Shown piece by piece: positions 28,018-35,734 of a stretch of DNA of 64,000 nt. The notes beneath the pieces were generated by a model, which was given only the letters and a program-made list of their open reading frames with translations, did not search any database and was not told the DNA's origin. Position numbers and translations under genes: made by a program. Origin of the DNA: Thiosocius sp963736445 (GTDB taxonomy: Bacteria; Pseudomonadota; Gammaproteobacteria; Chromatiales; Chromatiaceae); the NCBI GenBank assembly GCA_963736445.1, contig CAVTOY010000017.1, positions 1 through 64,000 of the forward strand, given 5' to 3'. Each line of letters begins with the position of its first letter. The stretch's first letter is position 1.

Positions 28018-28046
28018 ACGGGGGTCTTCGGACCCCCGTTTTTTTT
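28018..28046 (+). terminator. Intrinsic terminator, cassette 2
   Basis: This is the same 9-bp stem with ttcg loop as cassette 1, followed by eight T. It closes the second cassette. Confidence 0.92.
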
Positions 28047-28050
28047 GGGT

Positions 28051-28139
28051 GCGCCATCGGTGCGTCTTCTGCGGCGCTCTCTCAGCTATTCGCACGACCG
28101 TCTAAGAAAGCCGTCTGCCTGCGGCCTGTTCGTTACGCG
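28051..28139 (+). repeat. 89-bp direct repeat, copy 1
   Basis: An ungapped hand alignment with 30486-30574 gives 76 identities in 89 positions. It lies just after the cassette 2 terminator and before the lipoprotein gene. Confidence 0.75.
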
Positions 28140-28200
28140 CGCCGCAGCCCGTAGAATGCGTGGCTATGATATTCGCATCTGAGTCGGGCAAAGGGTGTCT

Positions 28201-29691
28201 ATGCGATTGAGGCCCGCAGCTCTGACACTCTTGATGGCGTTAACAGCGGCAGGCTGCTCGACGGTCGAGGAGAGACGCACCGCGGCGGCGGATGACGCCT
28301 CTATGCGGTGCCTTCAGCTTTATCGATCGCTCGATGCGGCCGTGAAGAGTGCCGGCGTGCGCGACGGGGGCGAGGCCAGAGTCGCTGGCTTTCCCTATCT
28401 GAGGACCAACCGTTTCTTGGCGAGTTACCGGGCCGAGCCGATGAGTTCGTCCGCACAGGCCTGGTGGATCGGCCGGATGCAGGTGCTCGATACACGGGCG
28501 CGAATCATCGAGATGAAAAATCTGCCACAACAGTTCCGTGCCAGCCTCGATGCGCGGCTCCTGAACGTCGAAGACCCAGCAGCCGATTTGGCGTTGTGCG
28601 CCCAGGAGTTGGCGCGCCGGGATCTTTCCAATCCCGATGCGATTACGCGGCTGCGTGACGCCGTCAAGGTCTCTGACGAGTATCAAACCTGGAAACGCGT
28701 CGTCGGTCTGTATCCACTCACCGCGTTGGTCTTCCTGCAAGGCGTGACGGCCTACCATGCGGACACTCGGGCGGTTTTCTCGACGCCACTTGACGCCCTG
28801 CCTGTCGCGGGACGACTCGTCCGCTATGAGCCACCGGCAGCATCCGTGGAGACGGCTGCAGCGGTTCGCGCGATTCTGGCGCGAGCCAGCGAAAACCCCC
28901 TCAAAATACCGATGCCGAGCGCGTCGGAACTGTCGCGACTGGCCGCCGCTTATGCACCTTTGCTGGAGGTCGACCAAGCGGACCGGAACGATGAGATCGG
29001 GATGCCAACACTGGGTGATGGTAATGAGCCCAGGATCGACGTCTCCAGGCCCACGATGTTCGTTCGGGTCGCACATACCCGATTCGAAGGCGAGCCCCTG
29101 CTGCAGCTGGTCTACAGTGTCTGGTTTCCCGCAAGACCGCGTGTCAGCACGATTGATCTGCTCGGCGGCCGACTCGATGGAATCACCTGGCGGGTAACGA
29201 TAGACCGAGACGGCGAGCCACTGCTGTATGACAGCATGCACAACTGTGGCTGCTATCACATGTTCTTTCCCGCCGCCGGGCTGCGGCTGCGCCCGGATAA
29301 AGCGACACTCGAAGAGCCTGCGTTGGTCGGTAAGCAACTGGCATCGCGGCCGGCTGGCGCACGCGTCGTGCTGCGCATTGCCGCCGCAACCCACTACCTC
29401 CAAAACGTTCGCTACACCAGGGGACCCGAGGGTAGCGGCCGACGGCAGTATACCTTCGCGCCGGATGACCGGCTAAGAACGCTCGCAGGCGCGGGTAACG
29501 CTCGGCGCAGCCTGTTTCGGCCCGACGGTATCGTCCCCGGCACGCAGCGCGGCGAACGCTACCTATTCTGGCCGATGGGAATCCGCGAGCCCGGCGCCAT
29601 GCGGCAATGGGGACGGCATGCCACGGCGTTCGTCGGCAGGCGTCACTTCGATGATCCATATCTTGTCGAACGTTACTTCGAACGGTGGTAG
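28201..29691 (+). CDS. Predicted lipoprotein of unknown function
   Basis: This 496-residue protein begins with a lipoprotein signal (MRLRPAALTLLMALTAAGCS, lipobox LTAAGC). The ATG at 28201 is preferred to an in-frame GTG two codons upstream. After lipidation it should be anchored facing the periplasm. The body has no domain I can name. Notable blocks are EARVAGFPYLRTNRFLASY, VYSVWFPARPR, DSMHNCGCYHMFFPAAGLRL with a C-x-C pair, and a terminal RHFDDPYLVERYFERW. The conserved-looking HNCGCYH could bind a metal. It stands alone between the peptide cassettes and the DsrC-like gene. Confidence 0.75.
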   Translation: MRLRPAALTLLMALTAAGCSTVEERRTAAADDASMRCLQLYRSLDAAVKSAGVRDGGEARVAGFPYLRTNRFLASYRAEPMSSSAQAWWIGRMQVLDTRARIIEMKNLPQQFRASLDARLLNVEDPAADLALCAQELARRDLSNPDAITRLRDAVKVSDEYQTWKRVVGLYPLTALVFLQGVTAYHADTRAVFSTPLDALPVAGRLVRYEPPAASVETAAAVRAILARASENPLKIPMPSASELSRLAAAYAPLLEVDQADRNDEIGMPTLGDGNEPRIDVSRPTMFVRVAHTRFEGEPLLQLVYSVWFPARPRVSTIDLLGGRLDGITWRVTIDRDGEPLLYDSMHNCGCYHMFFPAAGLRLRPDKATLEEPALVGKQLASRPAGARVVLRIAAATHYLQNVRYTRGPEGSGRRQYTFAPDDRLRTLAGAGNARRSLFRPDGIVPGTQRGERYLFWPMGIREPGAMRQWGRHATAFVGRRHFDDPYLVERYFERW

Positions 29692-29955
29692 CTGCCGCAT
29701 GGCGATTTCCCTTGTCCCAATTCACCCGACATGCATGTTGCACGACGGCGGCCGATACCACCGCCGGCAATCGACAGAAAGTTGGTCACGGCCGGCCTGC
29801 GGATCGGCAGGGCGCCAGGGCTTGCTTCGGCTGCCAGGCGGACATCCGCGCACAGTCTGGCAAAGACCACCTGCAGCGCAAGCTGTGCTTTACTAACTCT
29901 TGACCCCGCGCGACGCGCGTTACGACGTAATCCACCAGACAAGGAAGGACACTAT

Positions 29956-30318
29956 ATGGCTGACTCGATGAAAGAGATCCTGAATCCCGGTGCCGCTCGC
30001 AAGGCCTCGACCGCGTTTCCACACGCGCCGGATGAATGGAACGAAGCCGTCGCAACCGAGGTCGCCAATCACGAGGGCCTGCCGCTCGAGGATCACCACT
30101 GGGAGGTGGTCAGGGCGCTGCAGGAGTTCTTCGCCCGCAACGAGGACCCGAACGTGCGCGAGCTGCATGACGCGCTGGATGAAAAGTTCCACGCCCTCGG
30201 CGGCCTGAAGTTCCTGTACAAGTTGTTGCCCGGCGGTCCTGTCGCGCAGGGCTGCCGGCTGGCGGGCCTCAAAGTCCCCGTGGGTGCGGAGGACAGGTCG
30301 CTCGGCAGCGTGCAATAA
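29956..30318 (+). CDS. DsrC/TusE-family sulfur-relay protein with one C-terminal cysteine
   Basis: This 120-residue cytoplasmic protein starts at the ATG at 29956 behind AAGGAAGG. Residues 25-85 match the family (PDEWNEAVATEVANHEGL, DHHWEVVRALQEFF, LKFLYKLLPGGPVAQGCRLAG). DsrC carries sulfur on a C-terminal arm with two cysteines. TusE keeps only the last one. Here the upstream cysteine (in AQGCRLAGL) is kept, but the arm continues KVPVGAEDRSLGSVQ instead of the usual PKPTGCV. Such single-cysteine paralogues have been grouped as RspA-type regulatory sulfur-related proteins. No dsr genes are in the window. Confidence 0.85.
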   Translation: MADSMKEILNPGAARKASTAFPHAPDEWNEAVATEVANHEGLPLEDHHWEVVRALQEFFARNEDPNVRELHDALDEKFHALGGLKFLYKLLPGGPVAQGCRLAGLKVPVGAEDRSLGSVQ

Positions 30319-30485
30319 CGCACGGGACACGGGCCGCTCGCGTCCGTTTGAAATACCCACGCGAATCCGGGTATTAGGTATTCGAGGGAGGACGATTGGG
30401 GCCACGACGATTCTCGCGGCGGTCGAAATCCCTGCGCGCGCAATGAACCCAACAACACGCCGTGCGCCGTGGTACATGACAGCGA

Positions 30486-30574
30486 GCGCCATCGGTGTGT
30501 CTTCTGCGACGATCTCTCAGTTATCTGTACGATCGTCTAGGAATGCCGCCTGCCTGCGGCCTGTTCGCTACGCA
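30486..30574 (+). repeat. 89-bp direct repeat, copy 2
   Basis: Partner of 28051-28139, in the same orientation, 85 percent identical by hand count. Together the copies bracket the lipoprotein and DsrC-like genes (about 2.4 kb), which raises the possibility of a duplicated or mobilised segment. Confidence 0.75.
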
Positions 30575-30602
30575 GGCCGGTAGATAGGCTGACTTCCAAA
30601 GG

Positions 30603-31124
30603 CTACTGACCAGCAGGGTGCCCTGCTGCACACACTGCGCGCCGTTTTCCGCCTTCGCCCAGCAGACGCCAGAAGATGTATCCATGCGACACCAGTAACG
30701 GCGGGACGAACAATGCAGGAATCCAGAATGCCGCCCCTAGGGCACCATCGGGCGTGTACATGATGCCGCGTGCTACGGCATTGAGCAGGTCAGCCAGTCC
30801 CCAGATATTGAAGATCCAGACGACTGCCAGGGCCACGGGACGGGACAGTTGCAGCGCCGCCAATGCAGCAAACGCCAGGCCCGCAGCGACGAGATCACCA
30901 TAGGCTGCCGGTAGGGCGAAGCGTGGGTCAAGGGGGGTAGATGTCACGCCCGGAATCAGGAACATCAGGCCGATGTAACGGAAGCAGTGCAGCAGAAGCA
31001 TCGGCCGCAGGGCATCGGCAAACGGTCGCGTGCGCAGCACGGGCTGAACGTACCAGACGAGGATCAGAACCCAGGTTAGAACCGCGATCGTCATGCTCAC
31101 GGGCAGTATCAAATCAATCGGCAT
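30603..31124 (-). CDS. Integral membrane protein, HxlR-regulated neighbour
   Basis: This 173-residue protein has about five hydrophobic helices (LILPVSMTIAVLTWVLILVW and LVAAGLAFAALAALQLS among them) and charged short loops. I do not recognise a named family. Similar small membrane proteins are usually annotated as hypothetical. Its promoter region is shared with the divergent HxlR regulator at 31215 and contains two palindromic operators, so it is probably the main target of that regulator. That makes it a candidate stress- or electrophile-responsive membrane protein; its activity is unknown. Confidence 0.65.
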   Translation of the reverse strand: MPIDLILPVSMTIAVLTWVLILVWYVQPVLRTRPFADALRPMLLLHCFRYIGLMFLIPGVTSTPLDPRFALPAAYGDLVAAGLAFAALAALQLSRPVALAVVWIFNIWGLADLLNAVARGIMYTPDGALGAAFWIPALFVPPLLVSHGYIFWRLLGEGGKRRAVCAAGHPAGQ

Positions 31125-31139
31125 GGCAGACCTCCATTA

Positions 31140-31162
31140 GTCACTTGTGTTTTACAAGTGAC
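31140..31162. promoter_or_regulatory. HxlR operator 1
   Basis: The palindrome gtcacttgt-N5-acaagtgac has a perfect 9-bp arm pair. It lies 16 bp upstream of the membrane-protein start codon. Confidence 0.7.
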
Positions 31163-31173
31163 AGAATAGCCCT

Positions 31174-31196
31174 GTAACTTGTAAAAGACAAGTCAC
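31174..31196. promoter_or_regulatory. HxlR operator 2
   Basis: The palindrome gtaacttgt-N5-acaagtcac has the same spacer length as operator 1. Centres are 34 bp apart, about three helical turns. It lies 19 bp before the regulator start codon. Confidence 0.7.
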
Positions 31197-31214
31197 AGTG
31201 CTAATCTCCCCGCT

Positions 31215-31610
31215 ATGCGCAAGCAGAAACTGGCAGATGGCCTGCCGTCGCGTCGCTCCGGCTGCCCCATCGCCGCCGCCCTGGACCTGGTCGGCGATAA
31301 GTGGTCATTGTTGTTGATTCGCGACATCGGCCTGTTCGACAAGCACCGCAACAAAGACTTTCAATCTGCGTCGGAGGCGATTCCATCCAATATCCTTGCC
31401 GATCGACTGAAACGCATGACCGCCTACGGTCTGCTCGAGAAACGGCGCTACCACGATCGCCCACCGCGCTACGAATACCATCTCACGCGGCAGGGCAGGG
31501 AACTTCTGCCCGTGCTGCGCGAACTCGCAGTGTGGTCTGAGAAAAACCTGGTCGGCGTCAAGATCCCACGCGCCGCCAAGGCACGTACCGTGGATCGTGG
31601 CGTGAGTTGA
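31215..31610 (+). CDS. HxlR-family transcriptional regulator
   Basis: This 131-residue winged-helix regulator has the family signature GCPIAAALDLVGDKWSLLLI (cysteine at about residue 17), then the recognition region SNILADRLKRMTAYGLLEK and the wing PPRYEYHLTRQGRELLPVL. HxlR proteins often sense electrophiles or oxidants through the N-terminal cysteine and repress a divergent gene. The gene is divergent from a membrane protein, and twin operators fill the intergenic space, so autoregulation and repression of the neighbour are likely. Confidence 0.88.
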   Translation: MRKQKLADGLPSRRSGCPIAAALDLVGDKWSLLLIRDIGLFDKHRNKDFQSASEAIPSNILADRLKRMTAYGLLEKRRYHDRPPRYEYHLTRQGRELLPVLRELAVWSEKNLVGVKIPRAAKARTVDRGVS

Positions 31611-31768
31611 TTCGTGGAATAGCGGTCGTCTATCGTCCGTTTGCTTGCGCTGAATCTGTGACGTAAATCTGTGTTGGCGCTGCCGATGCCGCAGCCGTCA
31701 CAAGACTGTACGCTGGAGTGTGGCCACTGCGCGGAGCTGGTGTTCAGTCAGTGTGTCTGACTGCGAAT

Positions 31769-31858
31769 ATGAAGTAGTGGGTTGGGAATGCTCATGGGGA
31801 TCAGAGCGATAGGTTTTCTTAGCGAGCGAATCGAGGTCGCTTCGATAATCGCGGCGGT
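31769..31858 (+). repeat. Dispersed repeat, copy B
   Basis: The sequence atgaag...gttgggaatgctcatgggga, followed by tcagagcgat and cgcttcgataatcgcggcgg, matches copies A and C over about 90 bases. It lies in the 415-bp gap between the HxlR gene and katG, which otherwise holds no gene. Confidence 0.6.
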
Positions 31859-31942
31859 TGAGATCTGCTTGGAATCAGTATCGGAAGGGCCGCGTTATCG
31901 CCTGAAGGGATTTCGATAGTTAAAAACGATCAAGGTGTTCGT

Positions 31943-31961
31943 ATTAATCTATTGGATTAAT
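31943..31961. promoter_or_regulatory. Inverted repeat upstream of katG
   Basis: The sequence attaatc-N5-gattaat lies 66 bp before the katG start. A/T-rich dyads of this kind occur at LysR-type sites, and katG is a classical OxyR target. The fit to OxyR is only suggestive. Confidence 0.4.
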
Positions 31962-32026
31962 CGCAACCATGAGGCTATAAGCTTGAGGAATTACCGAAAA
32001 AAAACACAATCACGACAGGAGGAAAC

Positions 32027-34183
32027 ATGTCTGAGCTTAAATGCCCCGTATTGCATGGCGCCATTACGACGAGCGACACGTCCGTCACGGAATGGTGGCC
32101 CAAAACTCTCAATCTCGACATCCTGCATCAGCACGATACAAAGACCAATCCGATGGGAGAGGGCTTCGACTATCGCGAGGCGGTCAAGTCGCTAGACTTC
32201 GAAGCGCTCAAGAAAGATCTCCATGCGTTGATGACAGAAAACCAGGAATGGTGGCCTGCGGACTGGGGCCACTACGGTGGCCTGATGATCCGCATGACCT
32301 GGCATGCGGCGGGCACCTACCGGATCGCCGATGGGCGTGGCGGCGCCGGCACCGGCAATCAGCGTTTTGCGCCAATCAACTCCTGGCCCGACAACGCCAA
32401 CCTCGACAAGGCGCGCCGTCTGCTCTGGCCAATCAAGAAGAAATACGGCAACAAGCTCAGCTGGGCCGACCTGATCGCCTACGCCGGTACCATCGCCTAT
32501 GAATCCATGGGGCTGAAGACCTTCGGCTTCGGCTTTGGGCGGGAGGACATCTGGCATCCGGAAAAGGACACCTACTGGGGTTCGGAGAAGGAGTGGCTGG
32601 CGCCCAGCGGCAGCGAAGGCAGCCGTTACTCCGGCGAGCGGGACCTGGAAAACCCGCTGGCCGCGGTGATGATGGGACTGATCTACGTGAACCCCGAAGG
32701 CGTCGATGGCAAGCCCGACCCGCTTAAGACCGCCCACGACGTGCGCGTGACCTTTGAACGCATGGCGATGAACGACGAAGAAACCGTCGCCCTGACTGCC
32801 GGCGGCCATACCGTGGGTAAATGTCACGGCAACGGCGATGCTGCACTGCTGGGCCCGGAACCCGAAGGTGCCGGTATCGAGGAGCAGGGTCTGGGCTGGA
32901 ACAACAAGACCAAGCGTGGCATTGGTCATGATGCCGTCACCAGTGGACTCGAAGGCGCCTGGACCTCCCATCCGACCCAGTGGGACAACGGCTACTTCGA
33001 TATGCTGCTCAATCACGAATGGAAGTCGATGAAGAGCCCCGCTGGCGCCTGGCAGTGGGAGCCGGTGGATATCAAGGATGAGGACAAGCCGATCGATGCC
33101 GAGGACCCTTCGGTCCGTCACAATCCGATCATGACCGATGCGGACATGGCCATGAAGATGGACCCGGCGTACCGCAAGATCTCGGAACGCTTCTATAAAG
33201 ACCCCGCGTACTTCTCGGAAGTCTTCGCCCGTGCCTGGTTCAAACTCACGCACCGCGACATGGGCCCGAGGGCGCGCTACATCGGCCCGGACGTGCCCAA
33301 GGAAGACCTGATCTGGCAGGACCCGGTGCCAGCGGGCAGCACGAGCTACAGTGCGGATGCCGTCAAGGCAAAGATTGCGGCCGCCGGCCTGAGCATCAAT
33401 GATATGGTCGCCACGGCCTGGGACAGCGCCAGAACCTTCCGCGGTTCGGACAAGCGTGGCGGTGCCAATGGCGCACGCATCCGCCTGGCGCCGCAGAAGG
33501 ACTGGGAAGGCAACGAGCCTCAGCGTCTCTCGAAGGTGCTTGGAGTGCTCGAGGGCATCGCGGCTGATAGCGGCGCCAGTGTGGCTGACGTGATCGTGTT
33601 GGCCGGCAACGTCGGCATCGAACAGGCCGCCAAGGCGGCGGGACACGAGGTCACCGTCCCATTCGCACCAGGCCGCGGCGATGCGACCGACGAGATGACC
33701 GATAGCGAGGCCTTCGAGGTACTGGAGCCGCTTCACGACGGCTACCGCAACTGGGTCAAGAAGGACTATGTCGTGACCCCGGAAGAGCTGATGCTCGATC
33801 GCACGCAGCTCATGGGGCTGACCGCGCCCGAAATGACCGTGCTCGTCGGAGGCATGCGCGTTCTCGGTACCAATCACGGCGGAACAAAGCACGGTGTGTT
33901 CACTGATCGCGAGGGCGTTTTGACAAACGACTTTTTCGTCAATCTGACCGATATGGGGAACACTTGGAAACCAGCGGGCAATGATCTGTATGAGGTCCGC
34001 AATCGCAACACGGACGATCTCAAGTGGACCGCAACCAGTGTGGATCTTGTGCTCGGCTCAAACTCGATCCTTCGATCGTATGCTGAAGTCTATGCCCAGG
34101 ATGACAACGCGGGTAAGTTCGTCAACGATTTTGTTGCGGCATGGACCAAAGTCATGGATGCTGATCGCTTCGACCTTGCCTGA
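32027..34183 (+). CDS. katG: Catalase-peroxidase
   Basis: This 718-residue bifunctional haem enzyme removes hydrogen peroxide in the cytoplasm. The distal site is MIRMTWHAAGTYR (arginine, tryptophan, histidine) and the proximal histidine lies in LTAGGHTVGKCHG. YVNPEG contains the tyrosine of the Met-Tyr-Trp adduct. Both tandem peroxidase domains are present (second: SVADVIVLAGNVGIEQAAK) and the length is normal. The start is set by AGGAGG 6-7 bases before the ATG. It is monocistronic, followed by an intrinsic terminator, with an A/T-rich dyad upstream. Confidence 0.97.
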   Translation: MSELKCPVLHGAITTSDTSVTEWWPKTLNLDILHQHDTKTNPMGEGFDYREAVKSLDFEALKKDLHALMTENQEWWPADWGHYGGLMIRMTWHAAGTYRIADGRGGAGTGNQRFAPINSWPDNANLDKARRLLWPIKKKYGNKLSWADLIAYAGTIAYESMGLKTFGFGFGREDIWHPEKDTYWGSEKEWLAPSGSEGSRYSGERDLENPLAAVMMGLIYVNPEGVDGKPDPLKTAHDVRVTFERMAMNDEETVALTAGGHTVGKCHGNGDAALLGPEPEGAGIEEQGLGWNNKTKRGIGHDAVTSGLEGAWTSHPTQWDNGYFDMLLNHEWKSMKSPAGAWQWEPVDIKDEDKPIDAEDPSVRHNPIMTDADMAMKMDPAYRKISERFYKDPAYFSEVFARAWFKLTHRDMGPRARYIGPDVPKEDLIWQDPVPAGSTSYSADAVKAKIAAAGLSINDMVATAWDSARTFRGSDKRGGANGARIRLAPQKDWEGNEPQRLSKVLGVLEGIAADSGASVADVIVLAGNVGIEQAAKAAGHEVTVPFAPGRGDATDEMTDSEAFEVLEPLHDGYRNWVKKDYVVTPEELMLDRTQLMGLTAPEMTVLVGGMRVLGTNHGGTKHGVFTDREGVLTNDFFVNLTDMGNTWKPAGNDLYEVRNRNTDDLKWTATSVDLVLGSNSILRSYAEVYAQDDNAGKFVNDFVAAWTKVMDADRFDLA

Positions 34184-34252
34184 CTATGGGGTCAGCTCCT
34201 CAGGTTGCTTGATCACCTGCCGTTTGCGCTGATCGATCTTGAGCGAATCGTG

Positions 34253-34288
34253 GCCGCCGTTTCAGGACTCTGAAGCGGCGGCTTTTTT
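34253..34288 (+). terminator. Intrinsic terminator after katG
   Basis: A 13-bp stem, gccgccgtttcag/ctgaagcggcggc (one G-T pair), has a 4-base loop and six T. The rest of the 340-bp space before the next gene shows no coding sequence. Confidence 0.85.
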
Positions 34289-34523
34289 GCTTCAAAAAAT
34301 TGTCGATAGGGTCTGTGGCGCGATGTTTTCGTCTGGGCCTACTAGCGTGCCTGCGCGCGTTACTCCGCCGTGGCAAGCCCCGGTAGCGCACCCAGAGCCG
34401 CAGCAGCAAACAAACCGCTGATCCAGTTACATTCCGTTACAAACCCTAACACCCCTGAGACCCGGTAACAGGCCGTAGGGCGCAGACTTTGTTCCGTGTT
34501 CACAAAGCCACGGAGAAAACACC

Positions 34524-34979
34524 ATGTTGAAGACTATTTTGATTACTTTGCTTTTTCTGGGCGTCATCGCCGCGGCCGGCGCGGCTTGGGCGAAGCACAA
34601 AGGATACTGTTCGGCGGACGGCCGCCTGCAACACATTACCCAGCGGGTCGGCAGCAAACTCGATCTCAACGAGGAGCAGTTGGGCCGCCTGGAGGTATTC
34701 GCCGGCACTCTGCAGGGGATGCGCAATGAGCGCCAGGATCACCGGGTAGCAATGAAAAACGATGTCACCGAGCTGTTGTCAGCGCCTGCGCTGGATCGCG
34801 ACCGCGCGATGGCGCTGATCGACGAACGCTACCAATCCATGGGCGACAGCAAGCAGTCCGTGGTTGATGCCTTTGCCGACTTCAGCGACAGCCTGGAGCC
34901 CGAGCAACGCGCCAGGCTGGCCGAAATGATCGGCGACCGCATGATGCATCGCTGGGGCCACCCTCGCTGGGCACATTGA
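34524..34979 (+). CDS. Spy/CpxP-like periplasmic protein
   Basis: This 151-residue protein has an N-terminal signal or anchor (MLKTILITLLFLGVIAAAGA) followed by a helical domain. It carries LTxxQ-like blocks: KLDLNEEQLGRLEVF at about 50-64 and SLEPEQRARLAEMIGDRM near the C-terminus. The pattern fits Spy/CpxP/heavy-metal-resistance (LTXXQ) proteins, which act as periplasmic chaperones or stress sensors. The C-terminus is histidine-rich (MMHRWGHPRWAH), possibly metal binding. A response regulator and histidine kinase follow directly, giving a cpxP-cpxR-cpxA-like arrangement in one transcription unit. Confidence 0.75.
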   Translation: MLKTILITLLFLGVIAAAGAAWAKHKGYCSADGRLQHITQRVGSKLDLNEEQLGRLEVFAGTLQGMRNERQDHRVAMKNDVTELLSAPALDRDRAMALIDERYQSMGDSKQSVVDAFADFSDSLEPEQRARLAEMIGDRMMHRWGHPRWAH

Positions 34980-35006
34980 TCGGGCGTTGACAATTGCTGC
35001 TGGAGC

Positions 35007-35035
35007 CACTCCGCCCGGGTTCACCGGGCGGAGTG
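35007..35035 (+). other. Perfect hairpin before response-regulator start
   Basis: A 12-bp perfect stem, cactccgcccgg/ccgggcggagtg, has a 5-base loop. It is placed 22 bases before the GTG start of the response regulator. There is no T-run. It could attenuate expression between the chaperone gene and the two-component genes or protect mRNA ends. Confidence 0.65.
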
Positions 35036-35056
35036 GACCAGTGCACAATAGCAGGC

Positions 35057-35734
35057 GTGTCCAATATTTTGCTCATCGACGACGACCCGGGACTTGCCGG
35101 ACCTTTGCGCGAGTATTTCGCCCGGTTCAATCTCGAACTGCATGCTGAGCAACACCCGCAGGAAGGTTTGCGCCGCCTGAGTGAACAAGGTGCCGATCTG
35201 GTCATCCTCGACGTGATGTTGCCGGACATCGATGGCTTCGAGGTCTGCCGCAGCATCCGGCGCCATAGCGAGGTACCGATCATCATGCTGACGGCACGTG
35301 GCGACGTGACTGACCGGGTGGTGGGTCTGGAACTGGGTGCCGACGACTATCTGCCCAAACCGTTTGAGCCACGCGAACTGGTGGCACGAATCCAGCGTGT
35401 GTTGAAGCGCACCGACGCACGGGTTGAGCGGGATGAGCATACCTGGAGATTCCCCGATCTCCTCATCGATCGTGAACGACAGCGGGTCGAGGTCCAGGGG
35501 AAGGCGATTCAATTGAGTCATATGGAGTATCAACTGATCGAAATGTTGGCCAGCAGGCCGGGTCATCCGTTCAGTCGCAATGAAATCCTCAACGCCCTGC
35601 GCGGTATCGATGCCGAACTCTACACCCGCGCGGTTGACGTATTGGTGAGCAGGGTGCGGCAAAAGTTGAAGCCGACCGACTATATAAAGACGGTGCGTGG
35701 CGCCGGGTATAGCTTCGTGGGTCGACGAGATTGA
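35057..35734 (+). CDS. OmpR-family response regulator (CpxR-like)
   Basis: This 225-residue regulator starts at GTG 35057 (VSNILLIDDDPGLAGPLREY). An in-frame TTG at 34994 would translate through the hairpin and is less likely. The receiver domain has the acidic pair DD in LIDDDPG, phospho-aspartate in LVILDVMLPD, threonine in MLTARG and lysine in LPKPFEPREL. The winged-helix effector is residues 130-222, ending TVRGAGYSFVGRRD. It pairs with the histidine kinase whose TTG start overlaps its stop. With the Spy/CpxP-like gene upstream, an envelope or metal stress response is likely. Confidence 0.9.
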   Translation: MSNILLIDDDPGLAGPLREYFARFNLELHAEQHPQEGLRRLSEQGADLVILDVMLPDIDGFEVCRSIRRHSEVPIIMLTARGDVTDRVVGLELGADDYLPKPFEPRELVARIQRVLKRTDARVERDEHTWRFPDLLIDRERQRVEVQGKAIQLSHMEYQLIEMLASRPGHPFSRNEILNALRGIDAELYTRAVDVLVSRVRQKLKPTDYIKTVRGAGYSFVGRRD

